Of a stretch of 64,000 nucleotides of DNA, positions 52,932 through 63,907 are shown piece after piece. The translations under genes were made by a program, and so were the position numbers. Below the pieces are notes generated by a model. The model was not told where the DNA came from, did no database searches, and worked only from the letters and a program-made list of their open reading frames with translations. Source of the DNA: Hankyongella ginsenosidimutans. GTDB taxonomy: Bacteria > Pseudomonadota > Alphaproteobacteria > Sphingomonadales > Sphingomonadaceae. The stretch's first letter is position 1, and the number at the start of each line of letters is the position of its first letter. Where the stretch lies: NCBI RefSeq assembly GCF_005144965.1, contig NZ_CP039704.1, forward strand, positions 1,116,001 to 1,180,000, in the 5' to 3' direction.

Positions 52932-53463
52932 ATGAATGATCGGTGGACTCAGAGCGACACTACTGCTGCTCGTCGCGTTCTTAGAGACTGTCACATTGCA
53001 GTCAGGCGTTATGATTCTGCTGCATGTGTTGCAGAAAAAGGATTGCATGGGTTACGGCAGTCGTACTTCTACGGACCGTAGGGCACGTTCTCGTAAAGTT
53101 GACGGTGTGCGCTCAAAATATCTTAACACAGCAATAGATGCGCAGTGGAAGAAAATAGGTAACGGCGGAATTGAGCACGAAATTTTTCATGACTTTATCG
53201 AACGGGAGCGCAACAACATACTTAAGCAGTACAACTTTAATGAATGGCGATTTCATCGAAATGAATTAGACACAGAGCAAGGAGATAAAATTTTAGTTGG
53301 AACACGTATTCTCACAACAAAGTCCGCACTAAGTGAAGCATTGAAGTGGTGGGAGTTTACACTTGGCGACATTGAGGCGAGCGCACATCAGTACCTTGTC
53401 GGTGCTCGCCAATCTTCAAGCACGGTGATATCTCCGAAGCTGCCTGATTTGGTACTGCGGTAG
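52932..53463 (+). CDS. Unknown protein in module 2
   Basis: The natural reading starts MNDRWTQSDTTAARRVLRDC, then HIAVRRYDSAACVAEKGLHG. After a break near 53085 it continues RSRKVDGVRSKYLNTAIDAQ, IEHEIFHDFIERERNNILKQ and ISPKLPDLVLR. About 176 aa, AT-rich, with no signal peptide or membrane segment in this reading. I do not recognise it. The hairpin GGGAGCG-CAGAAGT-CGCTCCC lies just before the ATG and could hide the ribosome site. Confidence 0.6.
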
Positions 53464-53510
53464 GGCCATTCTCAGCGGCCCGTCTATACCACCCGAACCC
53501 ACACGACCGG

Positions 53511-53548
53511 GGAGAGCGAGGGATTCGAACCCTCGATACGGTCACCCG
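53511..53548 (-). tRNA. tRNA-Ser 3' fragment (not a functional gene)
   Basis: The minus strand reads the end of a variable arm (CGGGTGACCGTATC), a perfect T arm (GAGGG-TTCGAAT-CCCTC) and the acceptor strand GCTCTCC. The 5' half is absent, replaced by REP-like sequence from 53550. No CCA is encoded. 3' tRNA ends are classic integration sites, so this may be an attachment-site remnant. Confidence 0.7.
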
Positions 53549-53628
53549 AATCGAATTACGGTGAATTACGGTGCCAGTTTACGAAATAGGCTTAATTCCT
53601 CTTGAATTACGGTAGCACCGTAATTCCC

Positions 53629-53675
53629 GAGCGGCTGGGCGGCGGCGCAGGCGCTGTGGAAATGGAGGGCTTCTG
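53629..53675. repeat. Right flanking direct repeat of the accessory island
   Basis: GAGCGGCTGGGCGGCGGCGC and on to AGGGCTTCTG. It is an imperfect copy of the 3' end of the flavoprotein gene at 49931-49977, now lacking the rest of that gene. It lies between the last REP sequence and the tmRNA gene. Confidence 0.75.
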
Positions 53676-53699
53676 TTGCCCGGTGCCCTCCGTACCGCT

Positions 53700-53990
53700 G
53701 GTTTCCACTTCTGTTGCCCGGCGTGGTCCCTGCCGCGCTCAAGTCACTTAACGATTAGCCGTGAGGCCGGTCGTTAGGCAGCAATCGCGAATGCCTCGTT
53801 ATCGTTGGCATTTGTGAGTTAAACCGGTTTAACGGCTCAGTCAGGCCGGGCAAAACACCGTCTTTGAACACACGTCGATCCTGGTTCGGCCCCAGCATCA
53901 GCCTCGCTCCCGGGGCTGGTGGTGGAGCCGCCGGGTACTGCCCCGGGTCCGCTATGTCTATTTCACGGCATCATTTATCACCATAGCCGC
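53700..53990 (-). ncRNA. ssrA: Circularly permuted two-piece tmRNA (alpha-tmRNA)
   Basis: Reading on the minus strand, the acceptor piece comes first and ends CGGCTCCACCA (3' end at 53920). An intervening segment of about 26 nt follows, then the coding piece starting GGGGCCGAACCAGG (53893). GGGGCCG pairs with CGGCTCC to form the acceptor stem. The tag frame (53809-53774) encodes ANDNEAFAIAA and a TAA stop, a typical proteolysis tag. The permuted order identifies the alphaproteobacterial type. Outer boundaries are approximate. Confidence 0.92.
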
Positions 53991-54047
53991 CCGAAGACGG
54001 CCCCATGATATAGGGCATCGGCGTGCAGAATGAAAGGGCAGGCCGGG

Positions 54048-54506
54048 TCAGCGCCGGCTGGCGGCAAGCTGGGTGATGGCAAGCCCGGCGATCACCAGCA
54101 CCAGGCCGCTGGCGCGCAGCCAGGTGAGCGGCTTGTGCGGCGCGCCGAACAGGGCGAAGTTATCGATGATCGCCGCGGTGCAGATCTGCGCCGTCACCAC
54201 CAGCAGGATGGCATTGCCGACGCCGAAGCGCGGTGCCAGCCAGGTGATGCTGCCGATGTAGAAGGCCATGATCAGCCCGGCGATCAGATGCTGGGGCTGA
54301 ATGTCGCCGTAACGGTAGAGTGCGGGCGGTGCACCCTGCGCCAGCAGCGCCACCACGCCCATCGCGACCGCGCCAGACAGCATTACGAAGAAGGAGGCGT
54401 AGAACGGCCCGCCGAGCGCCCGGCTGAGCCCGGCGTTGAGAATCCCGACCAGCGGGATCAACGCCCCCGCCGCATAAGCCCAGACGCCATAGCCGAGATT
54501 GTTCAT
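54048..54506 (-). CDS. DMT family transporter (DUF606/YdcZ)
   Basis: Intact 152 aa with about five membrane segments, such as GALIPLVGILNAGLSRALGG, MLSGAVAMGVVALLAQ, LIAGLIMAFYIGSITWLAP and LRASGLVLVIAGLAITQLAA. The length and the NAGLSRALGGPFYA/GVGNAILLVVTAQ blocks fit the half-size DMT group. The substrate is unknown. It lies downstream of the groL terminator and next to the tmRNA gene. Confidence 0.88.
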   Translation of the reverse strand: MNNLGYGVWAYAAGALIPLVGILNAGLSRALGGPFYASFFVMLSGAVAMGVVALLAQGAPPALYRYGDIQPQHLIAGLIMAFYIGSITWLAPRFGVGNAILLVVTAQICTAAIIDNFALFGAPHKPLTWLRASGLVLVIAGLAITQLAASRR

Positions 54507-54622
54507 AGGGCCCTCTTCCCGCTGTCGTCACGACACAATGCCGTAGATTGCGTTTTCGCTGCTCCCGACAAGCCCATCAGAAAGCGGGAGAACTGTTCTC
54601 GCAAGAACGACAAAGGGAGGGC

Positions 54623-54653
54623 TAAAAAGCCGGAGGATCGCTCCTCCGGCTTT
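54623..54653 (-). terminator. Rho-independent terminator after groL
   Basis: AAAGCCGGAGGAGCGATCC on the minus strand pairs with the following CCGGCTTT and is followed by TTAG, giving a T-rich tail. The MITE-like element (54680-54804) lies between groL and this terminator, so the repeat is probably transcribed with groESL. Confidence 0.75.
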
Positions 54654-54679
54654 CTTGCGTCTGCGTCTGAGGCGCGGCT

Positions 54680-54801
54680 TAGAGCCTGATCGGTTGAGGT
54701 TGAAGCATATGTGCTTCAACCGAGGGCGTGAATCAGGCTCTTATCAACAATTTAGACCATGATTCACGTTTCAGATTGATTCAATCTGAAACGATCAAGG
54801 T

Positions 54802-54804
<3 letters not shown>
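54680..54804. repeat. MITE-like 125-bp element, copy A
   Basis: Ends are 5'-TAGAGCCTGATCGG and, inverted, 5'-TAGACCTTGATCG, each starting with TA. It contains two nested hairpins: GGTTGAAGCA-TATG-TGCTTCAACC and GTTTCAGATTGA-T-TCAATCTGAAAC. It appears identical base for base to 63783-63907. The right end provides the TAG stop of groL. TA ends and similarity to the IS630 ends (TAGACTTGATTGC) suggest mobilisation by an IS630/Tc1-type transposase. Confidence 0.8.
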
Positions 54805-56766
<1,962 letters not shown>

Positions 56767-56837
56767 GTGCGTCTCCTCTCACAGGGTTGAAAGATGCGGG
56801 CTCCGGGGTTCGGTCCCCGTTTGCCCAGCGGGAACCT

Positions 56838-56864
56838 TTAGCACTCAAGCGGGTCGAGTGCTAA
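56838..56864. promoter_or_regulatory. CIRCE operator (HrcA site)
   Basis: TTAGCACTC (56838-56846), nine bases, then GAGTGCTAA (56856-56864): a perfect CIRCE inverted repeat. HrcA bound here represses groESL until heat or misfolding stress. Confidence 0.97.
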
Positions 56865-56947
56865 CAGCGGGGATATGTAGAGCAGGGCGGAACGTGTCAA
56901 GGGGCGGCACCCGACTTTCGTGTGTGCAGAATTTGTTACGCGACCGG

Positions 56948-58014
56948 TTACGGCACGACCCGGTGCGCCCAGGCGAGCACAGGCTTTTCCACTAGCCGGT
57001 AGAGCAGCCAGGAGGTTGCCATCGCCACCGCAAGCGCAAGAAAGAACAGCACCTCCTGCGGCAGGACGGCGAACAGACCAAGGCGGGCAGCGACGGCATA
57101 AACATAGCCAACCGTGAAGATGTGACTGAGGTACAGCGAGTAGGAAATGGTGCCGAGAAAAGTCATCCAGCCCGGCAGCCTGTGGACATGCGGCGCAAGT
57201 AGCAGAAGCACGCCGAGCAGGGTGGCGCAGATGAAGCCCACGCCGATGAAGCGGGGATAATTGTGCCAATCGATGCCGGCGCTCGCCCAATAGGCGAAGA
57301 ACCCGGCGCTGACTGCGCCATAAAGCAGCGTAAGCGGCAGGACGCCTGCCGTGGCGCATGGCCAGACCCAGCGCCATGCCGAGCAGAAAATTATTGTTGT
57401 ACGGGTGGACCAGCATTTTCAGCCACGAGGGATCATCAAGCGCATCGCCGACATCTCCATGGAACAGGCGCACGCCATGCACGGCGACGAACCAAAAGCC
57501 CAGCAGCGCCAGGCCGGCCCGCCGGTTGAGCAGCACGCCGGCGAAGATCGTGTAGAACAGCAGCTCGAACTGCAGGGTCCAGGCCGGGCCGACGAAAGCT
57601 GCGCCGGCGGCAGCATGAACCACTGTTCAAGCAGCCAAGGGGCGGTGACAGTCGCCTTTTCCCGCTGCAGCAGCAGGTTCATCGCCAGCGCCGCGACGAA
57701 GACGACCCAATAGGTGGGCAGTACGCGGGTCAGCCGCCGCCAGGCATAGCGCGGCAGGCGATCCGGGCGGCTCATGTCCTTGTAGTGGACGAAGCAGATG
57801 ATGAAGCCTGACAGCACGAAGAAGAAATCGACGCCGACGAACCCCTTCGAGAACAGGTCGTCGAAGGCGGGCCGGCCGCTGTACTGTTCGGGGCGCATCA
57901 TGCCCCCGCATGCACCAGGAGTACCAGCAGCGCGGCCACGCCACGGCCGAACTCGACCAGCGCGATCCGGCCGCTAACGCCTGCTTGCCGGGTCGTGGTC
58001 TGGTGCATGCGCAT
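56948..58014 (-). CDS. Acyltransferase family protein (acyltransferase_3)
   Basis: An integral membrane O-acyltransferase like OafA. RIALVEFGRGVAALLVLLVH holds the conserved R/E of the family. FVGVDFFFVLSGFIICFVHY and PRYAWRRLTRVLPTYWVVFV follow. The C-terminus shows GTISYSLYLSHIFTVGYVYA. It probably decorates a surface or soluble glycan; the substrate is unknown. Breaks near 57895, 57600 and 57350 interrupt it. About 355 aa. It is divergent from sppA. Confidence 0.85.
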
Positions 58015-58148
58015 CCCCTGCGTCAGTCCGGTGCCGTGGGGCGTTGAAAGGCCTTGCATCGCCTGCCCCAGCCCGGACATTAGCTTCTCTACAGAATAGG
58101 CCGGCGGCGGCAAGCGCGTCGGACATAACCCCGGGTCGAGAAGAGCGC

Positions 58149-60011
58149 ATGTGGTCATTTTTGAAGGCCGTCTGGCAGGTGCTGGTCGGCATCAAGGACG
58201 TGGTGCTGACCGTCCTGGTGATTGGTTTGCTGCTGCTTGTGCTGCGTGCGGTGTTCGCGTCCGACACCGGGCCGGTGGTCGAGGACGGGGCGGTGCTGGC
58301 GCTCAGTATCGACGGATATGTCGTCGATCAGGCCAGCCCGACCGACCCGGCGAGCCTGATCGGCGGTGCCGCCTCGATACCGGTCGAGACCCGGCTGGGC
58401 GACCTGCTGGCCGGGATCCGCCAGGCGACCGAGGACAAGCGGGTTTCGGCGATCGCGCTTGAGCTCGATGGCTTTTCGGTGCCGGCCCGGCCGACCTGCA
58501 GTCGATCGCGCGGGCGCTCAAGGCGTTCAAGATGACTGGGCGGCCAATCTACGCCTATGCGCACTTCTATGCCGAGCCGCAGTATTATCTGGCGTCGCAG
58601 GCGGATGAGATCTGGATGCACCCGATGGGCGGGGTGCTGCTCTCCGGCTATGACGACCACCAGCTCTACTTCGCTTCGGCATTGAAGAAACTCGGCGTCA
58701 CCGTGAATGTGTTCCGGGCCGGGCGGTACAAATCGGCGGTCGAACCCTATGAGCGGGACACCATGTCCGATGACGCGCGCGAGGCCAGTCAGGCGCTCCT
58801 GGGCACGCTCTGGGGCCAGTATAGCGCCGAGGTCGCGGCCAGTCGCAAGGCCAAGGGGTTCACGGTTGCACGCTTGACCAACGCCCTGCCGACCCAGGTC
58901 GAGCGGGCCGATGGCGATCTGGCCAAACTGGCCCTGGGGTCGGAGCGGTCGATACGCTTGGTACGAAGCGCGCGTTCGACGCCCATCTGACCGAGCTGGC
59001 AGGCGAAGGCGAAAACGCGGACGGGCTGGCATCCTACAAGCAGATCGCCCTGCAGGATTATCTCAACGCGACCGGGGCGGCGAACAGGGATGGCGACACT
59101 GCGGTCGGCATCGTCTATGTCAGCGGCGAAATCATCGATGGTGAGGCGCATCAAGCCGGGCGGGCGGCGCGACCGTCAGCCGGATGCTCTACCAGGCCGC
59201 CGAGGATGACAGCATCAAGGCAGTCGTGCTGCGGGTCAATTCGCCTGGCGGATCGACCACCGCCTCCGAGCAGATCCGCGAGGCGGTGACCGCGGTGCAG
59301 GACGCCGGCAAGCCCGTCGTCGTGTCGATGGGCACGGTCGCGGCATCCGGCGGCTACTGGGTGTCATCGACGTCGGATGAAATCTGGGCAGAGCCGGGCA
59401 CCATCACCGGGTCGATCGGCGTCTTCGGCATGATCCCGACTTTCGAAGGGGCGCTGGCGAAGTTCGGCATCCAGTCGGACGGGTTCGGCACCACGCCGCT
59501 CTCCGGCTCCGAGGATTTGACCCGCCCGCTAGGCCAGGACGTCAGCGCCATTATCCAATCCTCCGTGACCCATACCTACCGCGAATTCCTGCGGCTGGTG
59601 TCGACAGGGCGCCGGCAACCGGTCGAGAAGGTCGATGCCATCGCGCAGGGACGCGTCTGGGTCGCGACCGATCTGAAGCGCTTCGGCCTGGTTGATAACC
59701 TGGGCGGCATCGAGGACGCGATCCAGGCGGCCGCCAAGCGCGCCAAGCTGAAGACATACGGCGTGCGCGACGTGGTGCCCGAGGAAGGCCTGGAGTCGCA
59801 GCTTGTGCGCCTGTTGCTGGCGTTCGGCGTCAAAGCACATGCGCCGCACAGGTCGGACGCCCTGACGCCGCTGCGACGCACTGCGGGTCAGATCGCAGCG
59901 CTCGGCCAGGTCGAGCGCGTGCTCGCCGGGCCGAGCGTGCAGGCAAGTTGCCTCGCGTGCATGAGCTTCCTGCCGCCGCCAGGGATGTACGCGCGCCGGC
60001 CGCAGTACTGA
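58149..60011 (+). CDS. sppA: Signal peptide peptidase SppA, 67K type
   Basis: An N-terminal membrane anchor (VVLTVLVIGLLLLVLRAVF) precedes two S49 domains. The catalytic Lys lies in FRAGRYKSAVEPYERDTM and the Ser in VVVSMGTVAASGGYWVSSTS; SPGGSTTASEQIREAV and GTITGSIGVFGMIPTFEGAL confirm the family. It degrades signal peptides in the inner membrane. Breaks near 58490, 58960 and 59155 split it. About 620 aa, typical of the long SppA. The ATG at 58149 begins MWSFLKAVWQVLVG. Confidence 0.93.
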
Positions 60012-60022
60012 AAACGCTGCTG

Positions 60023-61246
60023 TCAGCCCAGTAATCGCGTCAAGGCATGCAGGGCGAGACCGACCAAGCCGCCGACCAGCGTGCCATTGATGCGGATGAA
60101 CTGCAGGTCGCGGCCGACGCTCGTCTCAAGCCGCTCGACGATCGAGCGCGCATCCCACCCGCGCACGGTGCCGGCGACCAGCTCGGCGATGTCGCCGCCG
60201 TGGCGCGCCGCCAGCCGCTGCGCCCACTGGCGCAAATGGCTGTTGAGGGTTTCGCGTAGCGCGGCGTTGGCGGTGAGCGCTTCGCTCAAGCCGCCCAGAG
60301 CGTTCTCGATCAGCGCCACCAGATCGCTGTGATCCTGCGCCGTGCCGCCGGAAAGCCAGCGTTTGATGCCGTCCCACAGGTCTGCGGCGATGCCGGCAGC
60401 GGCGGGATGGTCGATGAGGCTTTGCTGGAACCGGGCGACATCTGCGCGGATGCCGGCATCATGGCGTAGGTCGTCGGCGAGCTGCGCCAGAAATTCCCGG
60501 ACATGTCGCCGTGCGCTGTGATCCGGATCGTAGACGATAGCGCCGAGTTCGTCCCGCAAGGCGGCAAGCACGGCATCGGCAGCTTGGTCGTCCGCGCCGA
60601 GCGTGCGCCACAACCAGCCCGTGCGTCGGGTGATGCGGGCACGCAGGGTCGGCTCCTGCTCGGCAAGCAGTGCATAGGCGCGCTGGACCACCGCGTTCAC
60701 CAGCGCCTCCTGCCGACCTTCCTTCAGCATCAGGTCCAACGCACCGCCGAGCAGGCTCGGCAAATCCAGCGCCAGGAGTTGGCGGCGTAGCGCTGCGCCG
60801 AGCGGCCGTGCGATCTGCGCGTCGCCAATCAGCGCCAGCAGGCGCGGCAGGGCGGCGGCGAAGGTCTGCGCGATCACGCGGCGTCGGCCGGGGCGTGCCA
60901 GCCAATGTGCCGCCGCCTGCGCGCGGTCCTGTGCATCGAGGTGCCGGGCGATGTCGTCCGGCTGCAGGAAGTTGTCGGCGAGGAACGCGCCGAGCCCGGC
61001 GGCGATCCGGTCCTTGCTGTTGGGGATCACGGCGGTGTGCGGGATCGGCAGGCCAAGCGGCCGGCGAAACAGGGCGGTGACTGCAAACCAGTCGGCCAGC
61101 CCGCCGATCATGGCGGCCTCCGCGAAGGCGCGTAGATAGCCGAGCGCCGGATAGTGCGTCTCGAAGGCGCGCGCGGCAAGGAACAGCGCCGCCATCAGCA
61201 CCAGCAGGCCGGTCGCAAGCCGGCGCATCCGGCTCAGCTCCGTCAC
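60023..61246 (-). CDS. DUF445 family membrane protein
   Basis: Intact 407 aa. Two N-terminal membrane parts (TGLLVLMAALFLAARAF, then AEAAMIGGLADWFAVTALFR) are followed by PHTAVIPNSKDRIAAGLGAF and a long helical region, ending with a second hydrophobic segment (NGTLVGGLVGLALHALTRLL). The ADWFAVTALFRRPLG-IPHTAIIP block is the DUF445 hallmark. The function is unknown. The GTG start overlaps the gamma-carbonic anhydrase stop by 4 bp (GTGA). Confidence 0.93.
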   Translation of the reverse strand: MTELSRMRRLATGLLVLMAALFLAARAFETHYPALGYLRAFAEAAMIGGLADWFAVTALFRRPLGLPIPHTAVIPNSKDRIAAGLGAFLADNFLQPDDIARHLDAQDRAQAAAHWLARPGRRRVIAQTFAAALPRLLALIGDAQIARPLGAALRRQLLALDLPSLLGGALDLMLKEGRQEALVNAVVQRAYALLAEQEPTLRARITRRTGWLWRTLGADDQAADAVLAALRDELGAIVYDPDHSARRHVREFLAQLADDLRHDAGIRADVARFQQSLIDHPAAAGIAADLWDGIKRWLSGGTAQDHSDLVALIENALGGLSEALTANAALRETLNSHLRQWAQRLAARHGGDIAELVAGTVRGWDARSIVERLETSVGRDLQFIRINGTLVGGLVGLALHALTRLLG

Positions 61247-61767
61247 AGCGGCGCGAGCTCCTGCCGGTAATACTGGGCCAGATGCGTGTAATGCTGCACG
61301 CCCAGTCGATTGTACGCGATGTCCTGCTCGGTCAGGTCGCGCACATACTTGGCCGGACGGCCGAGCCAGAGCTGGCCGCGCGGAATGCGCTTGCCCGGGC
61401 CAAGAAGACTGCCAGCCCCGAGCATGGCATCACCCTCTATCACCGCGTCGTCGAGCACGATCGCCCCCATGCCGACGAAGGCGTGGCTCTCGAGCGTGCA
61501 GGCGTGGATGATCGCCTGATGCCCCACCAGCACGTCGTCGCCAATGGTCGTGCCGCTGTTCGGTGTTGTGATGTGGATGATCGTGCCGTCCTGGATGTTG
61601 GTGCGCGCGCCGATCCGGATACCCGGCGCATCGCCGCGCAGGACGCAGTTGAACCATATGGAAGAGCCGGCACCGATGGTGACATCGCCGATGATCTGCG
61701 CGCCCGGTGCGATGAAAGCGTCCGCCGCGATCGATGGCGCGCGGTTCCCCAGACGATAGATGGACAT
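61243..61767 (-). CDS. Gamma-carbonic-anhydrase-like protein
   Basis: Intact 174 aa. A left-handed beta-helix is built of hexapeptides (for example APGAQIIGDVTIGAGSSIWF). The metal histidines appear in TIIHITTPNSG and VGHQAIIHACTLES. It resembles the CaiE/YrdA group. Whether it hydrates CO2 is not known for this group; some act as acyl transferases or complex I subunits. It is coupled with the DUF445 gene. Confidence 0.92.
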   Translation of the reverse strand: MSIYRLGNRAPSIAADAFIAPGAQIIGDVTIGAGSSIWFNCVLRGDAPGIRIGARTNIQDGTIIHITTPNSGTTIGDDVLVGHQAIIHACTLESHAFVGMGAIVLDDAVIEGDAMLGAGSLLGPGKRIPRGQLWLGRPAKYVRDLTEQDIAYNRLGVQHYTHLAQYYRQELAPL

Positions 61768-61798
61768 GCGCTCCTCCCAGCCCTATGAAAACACAACC

Positions 61799-62842
61799 CT
61801 ATGGAAACAGCGGCGCCTGTTCCAGGCCCATGGCCTCAGGCAGGCCGAACATCAGGTTGAAATTCTGGATTGCCTGGCCGGACGATCCCTTCACCAGATT
61901 GTCGATCGCTGCAATTACCAGGGCGCGGCCGGGGATGCGGTCCGGGAAAACATTCAGCACACAGTGGTTGGAGCCGCGCACCATGCGGGTGGCAGGTGCC
62001 ACGCCCTCTGGCAGCAGGTGCACGAACGGCGCATCGGCGTAGCGCGTTGCAAGCAGCGCGCGCAGATCGGCGACCGTCGCGCCGTTCGCCAGGTCGACGC
62101 TGGTGGTCACCAGTTCACCCCGGTTCATGGGGATCAGGTGCGGCGTGAAGCTGACCCGGAGCACCGCGCCCGCCGCGTCGCCGAGCGCCTGCTCCATCTC
62201 CGGCATGTGGCGGTGGCTGCCGATACCATAGGGATGCACCGCCTCTGCAACCTCGGTAAAGAGATTGGTTTCCTTGAGTGAGCGCCCGGCGCCGGTGACG
62301 CCGGACAATGCGTTGATGACGATGCGCTGCGGGTCGATCGCCTGCACAAGCGGCAGCAGCGCCAGCAGCGCCGCCGTCGGATAGCAGCCGGGGCAGGCGA
62401 CCAGGCGCGCCTGTGCGATGTCTTCCGCGAAATGTTCAGTCAGGCCGTAAACGGCCTCTGCCTGGAGGGTGAGCGCGGCGTGCGGCGCGCCATACCATGC
62501 GGCATAGGTCTCAGGATCACGCAAACGGAAGTCGGCGGACAGGTCGATGACTTTGGGCGGGGCCGGGCGGTCAAAAATCCGGGCAATGATCTGCTGACTT
62601 GCGCCATGCGGCAGGCAGCCGAAGACGGCATCAATCGTCGGCCAGTCGATCGTGTCGACTGTCGCCATGTCCGGCAGCTGCGCCGCTTGGAAATGCGGCC
62701 AGACCGCTTGCGCGCTTTGGCCGGCCTTGCGTTCTGCAGCGAGCGCGGCGATTTCGATGGCCGGATGCGCAAGTGCCAAGCGGATCAGGTCAGCGCCGGT
62801 GTAGCCGGACGCACCGAGAATCGCGATCCTGATCTTCTGCAC
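61799..62842 (-). CDS. argC: N-acetyl-gamma-glutamyl-phosphate reductase
   Basis: Intact 347 aa. It reduces N-acetylglutamyl phosphate in arginine synthesis. The Rossmann start is IRIAILGASGYTGADLIRLA, the catalytic Cys is in LVACPGCYPTAALLALLPL, and SGVTGAGRSLKETNLFTEVA and RGSNHCVLNVFPDRIPGRAL are typical. The GTG at 62842 follows GGAGGCC, supporting this start over the longer frame from 62863. It has no other arginine gene in the window. Confidence 0.96.
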   Translation of the reverse strand: MQKIRIAILGASGYTGADLIRLALAHPAIEIAALAAERKAGQSAQAVWPHFQAAQLPDMATVDTIDWPTIDAVFGCLPHGASQQIIARIFDRPAPPKVIDLSADFRLRDPETYAAWYGAPHAALTLQAEAVYGLTEHFAEDIAQARLVACPGCYPTAALLALLPLVQAIDPQRIVINALSGVTGAGRSLKETNLFTEVAEAVHPYGIGSHRHMPEMEQALGDAAGAVLRVSFTPHLIPMNRGELVTTSVDLANGATVADLRALLATRYADAPFVHLLPEGVAPATRMVRGSNHCVLNVFPDRIPGRALVIAAIDNLVKGSSGQAIQNFNLMFGLPEAMGLEQAPLFP

Positions 62843-63057
62843 ACGGCCTCCATTTCTGCACACTCAGGCGCTGTGAACTAGGGTTTCAGGCGCGGCTCCG
62901 CAAGGCGTTGCATCGCGCGCAAGGCCAAGCCTCGCATCGCCGTAAACATTCTGGAAACCAGGTTTTGCTAAGCCCGTACCGCAGGCGGTTTTTTCGCAGG
63001 CGGAACAAACTCTGGACTCCCAGGTCCTTAATTACTATTAGGCGAATCTGTTTATTC

Positions 63058-63785
63058 ATGCGGGGTTTTATGCGTTCGCTTTCAATGTTGCTGGCTGCTG
63101 CAGCGGCAGTGGGTGTGACTGGGTCTGTCAATGCATCCGTCTACACCATCGACGATTTTGCCGTGATTCAAGGTCCGGTTACCGACGTGACCGGTGGTGG
63201 TGCCACCGTTAACGGTCCAGTCGCGCTCGACAGCGGCACGCGCACGATCAGCGTCGAGGCATTCAGCAGCTTTTCCAACCGCAGGGCTGAAGCCGGCGTC
63301 GATTTCGTGATCGGGGACGACGACGCGGCGCTCAGTATTTTCGCGATTTCCAACGGCGCGATCTCAAGATCCATCGTCAAGTTGAGCTACTTTCTGAACC
63401 CGATCGGCGGTTTCGATGGAGAGGGCCAGGCGTCCCTGCTGCTGAATTTCCTGGCAAACGATCCGGGTGCCGGCGACACGACGTCCCTCGAGATCACGAT
63501 CCCGAACGCGAACCTCGGTTCGTTCGCCATCCCGGCCATCCCGCCGGCCTCGAACCTGGTGTCGATCGTGCTGAATACGGCGCAAAAGCGGCCCTGGTTG
63601 CGGGCGGTCCGCTGATCTTCACTTTCGACGGCTCGAACGCCTTTGACGTGGCGCTGGACAACATCAGCCTGATTTCTGGAGACACTGAGACGCAACCGCC
63701 GCAAGTGCCGGAACCGGCCACCTTGCTGACGATGGCTTCTGGCCTGATCCTTGGTGGCATCGGTCTGCGTCGTCGCAAGCGCTAG
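63058..63785 (+). CDS. PEP-CTERM sorting domain protein
   Basis: A Sec signal (RSLSMLLAAAAAVGVTGSVN) leads to a beta-rich domain with few cysteines (SVYTIDDFAVIQGPVTDVTG, GFDGEGQASLLLNFLANDPG). After a break near 63585 it ends VPEPATLLTMASGLILGGIG-LRRRKR, the PEP-CTERM anchor: a PEP motif, a hydrophobic stretch and a basic tail, cut by an exosortase. No exosortase gene is in the window. ATG 63058 or 63070 may start it. The stop TAG is the first triplet of the MITE-like element. Confidence 0.88.
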
Positions 63786-63907
63786 AGCCTGATCGGTTGA
63801 GGTTGAAGCATATGTGCTTCAACCGAGGGCGTGAATCAGGCTCTTATCAACAATTTAGACCATGATTCACGTTTCAGATTGATTCAATCTGAAACGATCA
63901 AGGTCTA
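63783..63907. repeat. MITE-like 125-bp element, copy B
   Basis: Appears identical to 54680-54804. Its left TAG is the stop codon of the PEP-CTERM gene and its right end (CTA on the plus strand) is the stop codon of the minus-strand gene that begins outside the window. It therefore terminates two convergent genes. Confidence 0.8.

Larger units (their letters stand above)
52817..53604. mobile_element. REP-bounded module 2
   Basis: The left end is ATTTCGTAAACTGGCACCG (from 52818). The right end is GTGCCAGTTTACGAAATAGG (53571-53590), matching the left end inverted at about 24 of 25 positions, followed by CTTAATTCCTCTTG as in module 1. The module carries one AT-rich gene (52932-53463) and the tRNA-Ser fragment. 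Confidence 0.65.
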
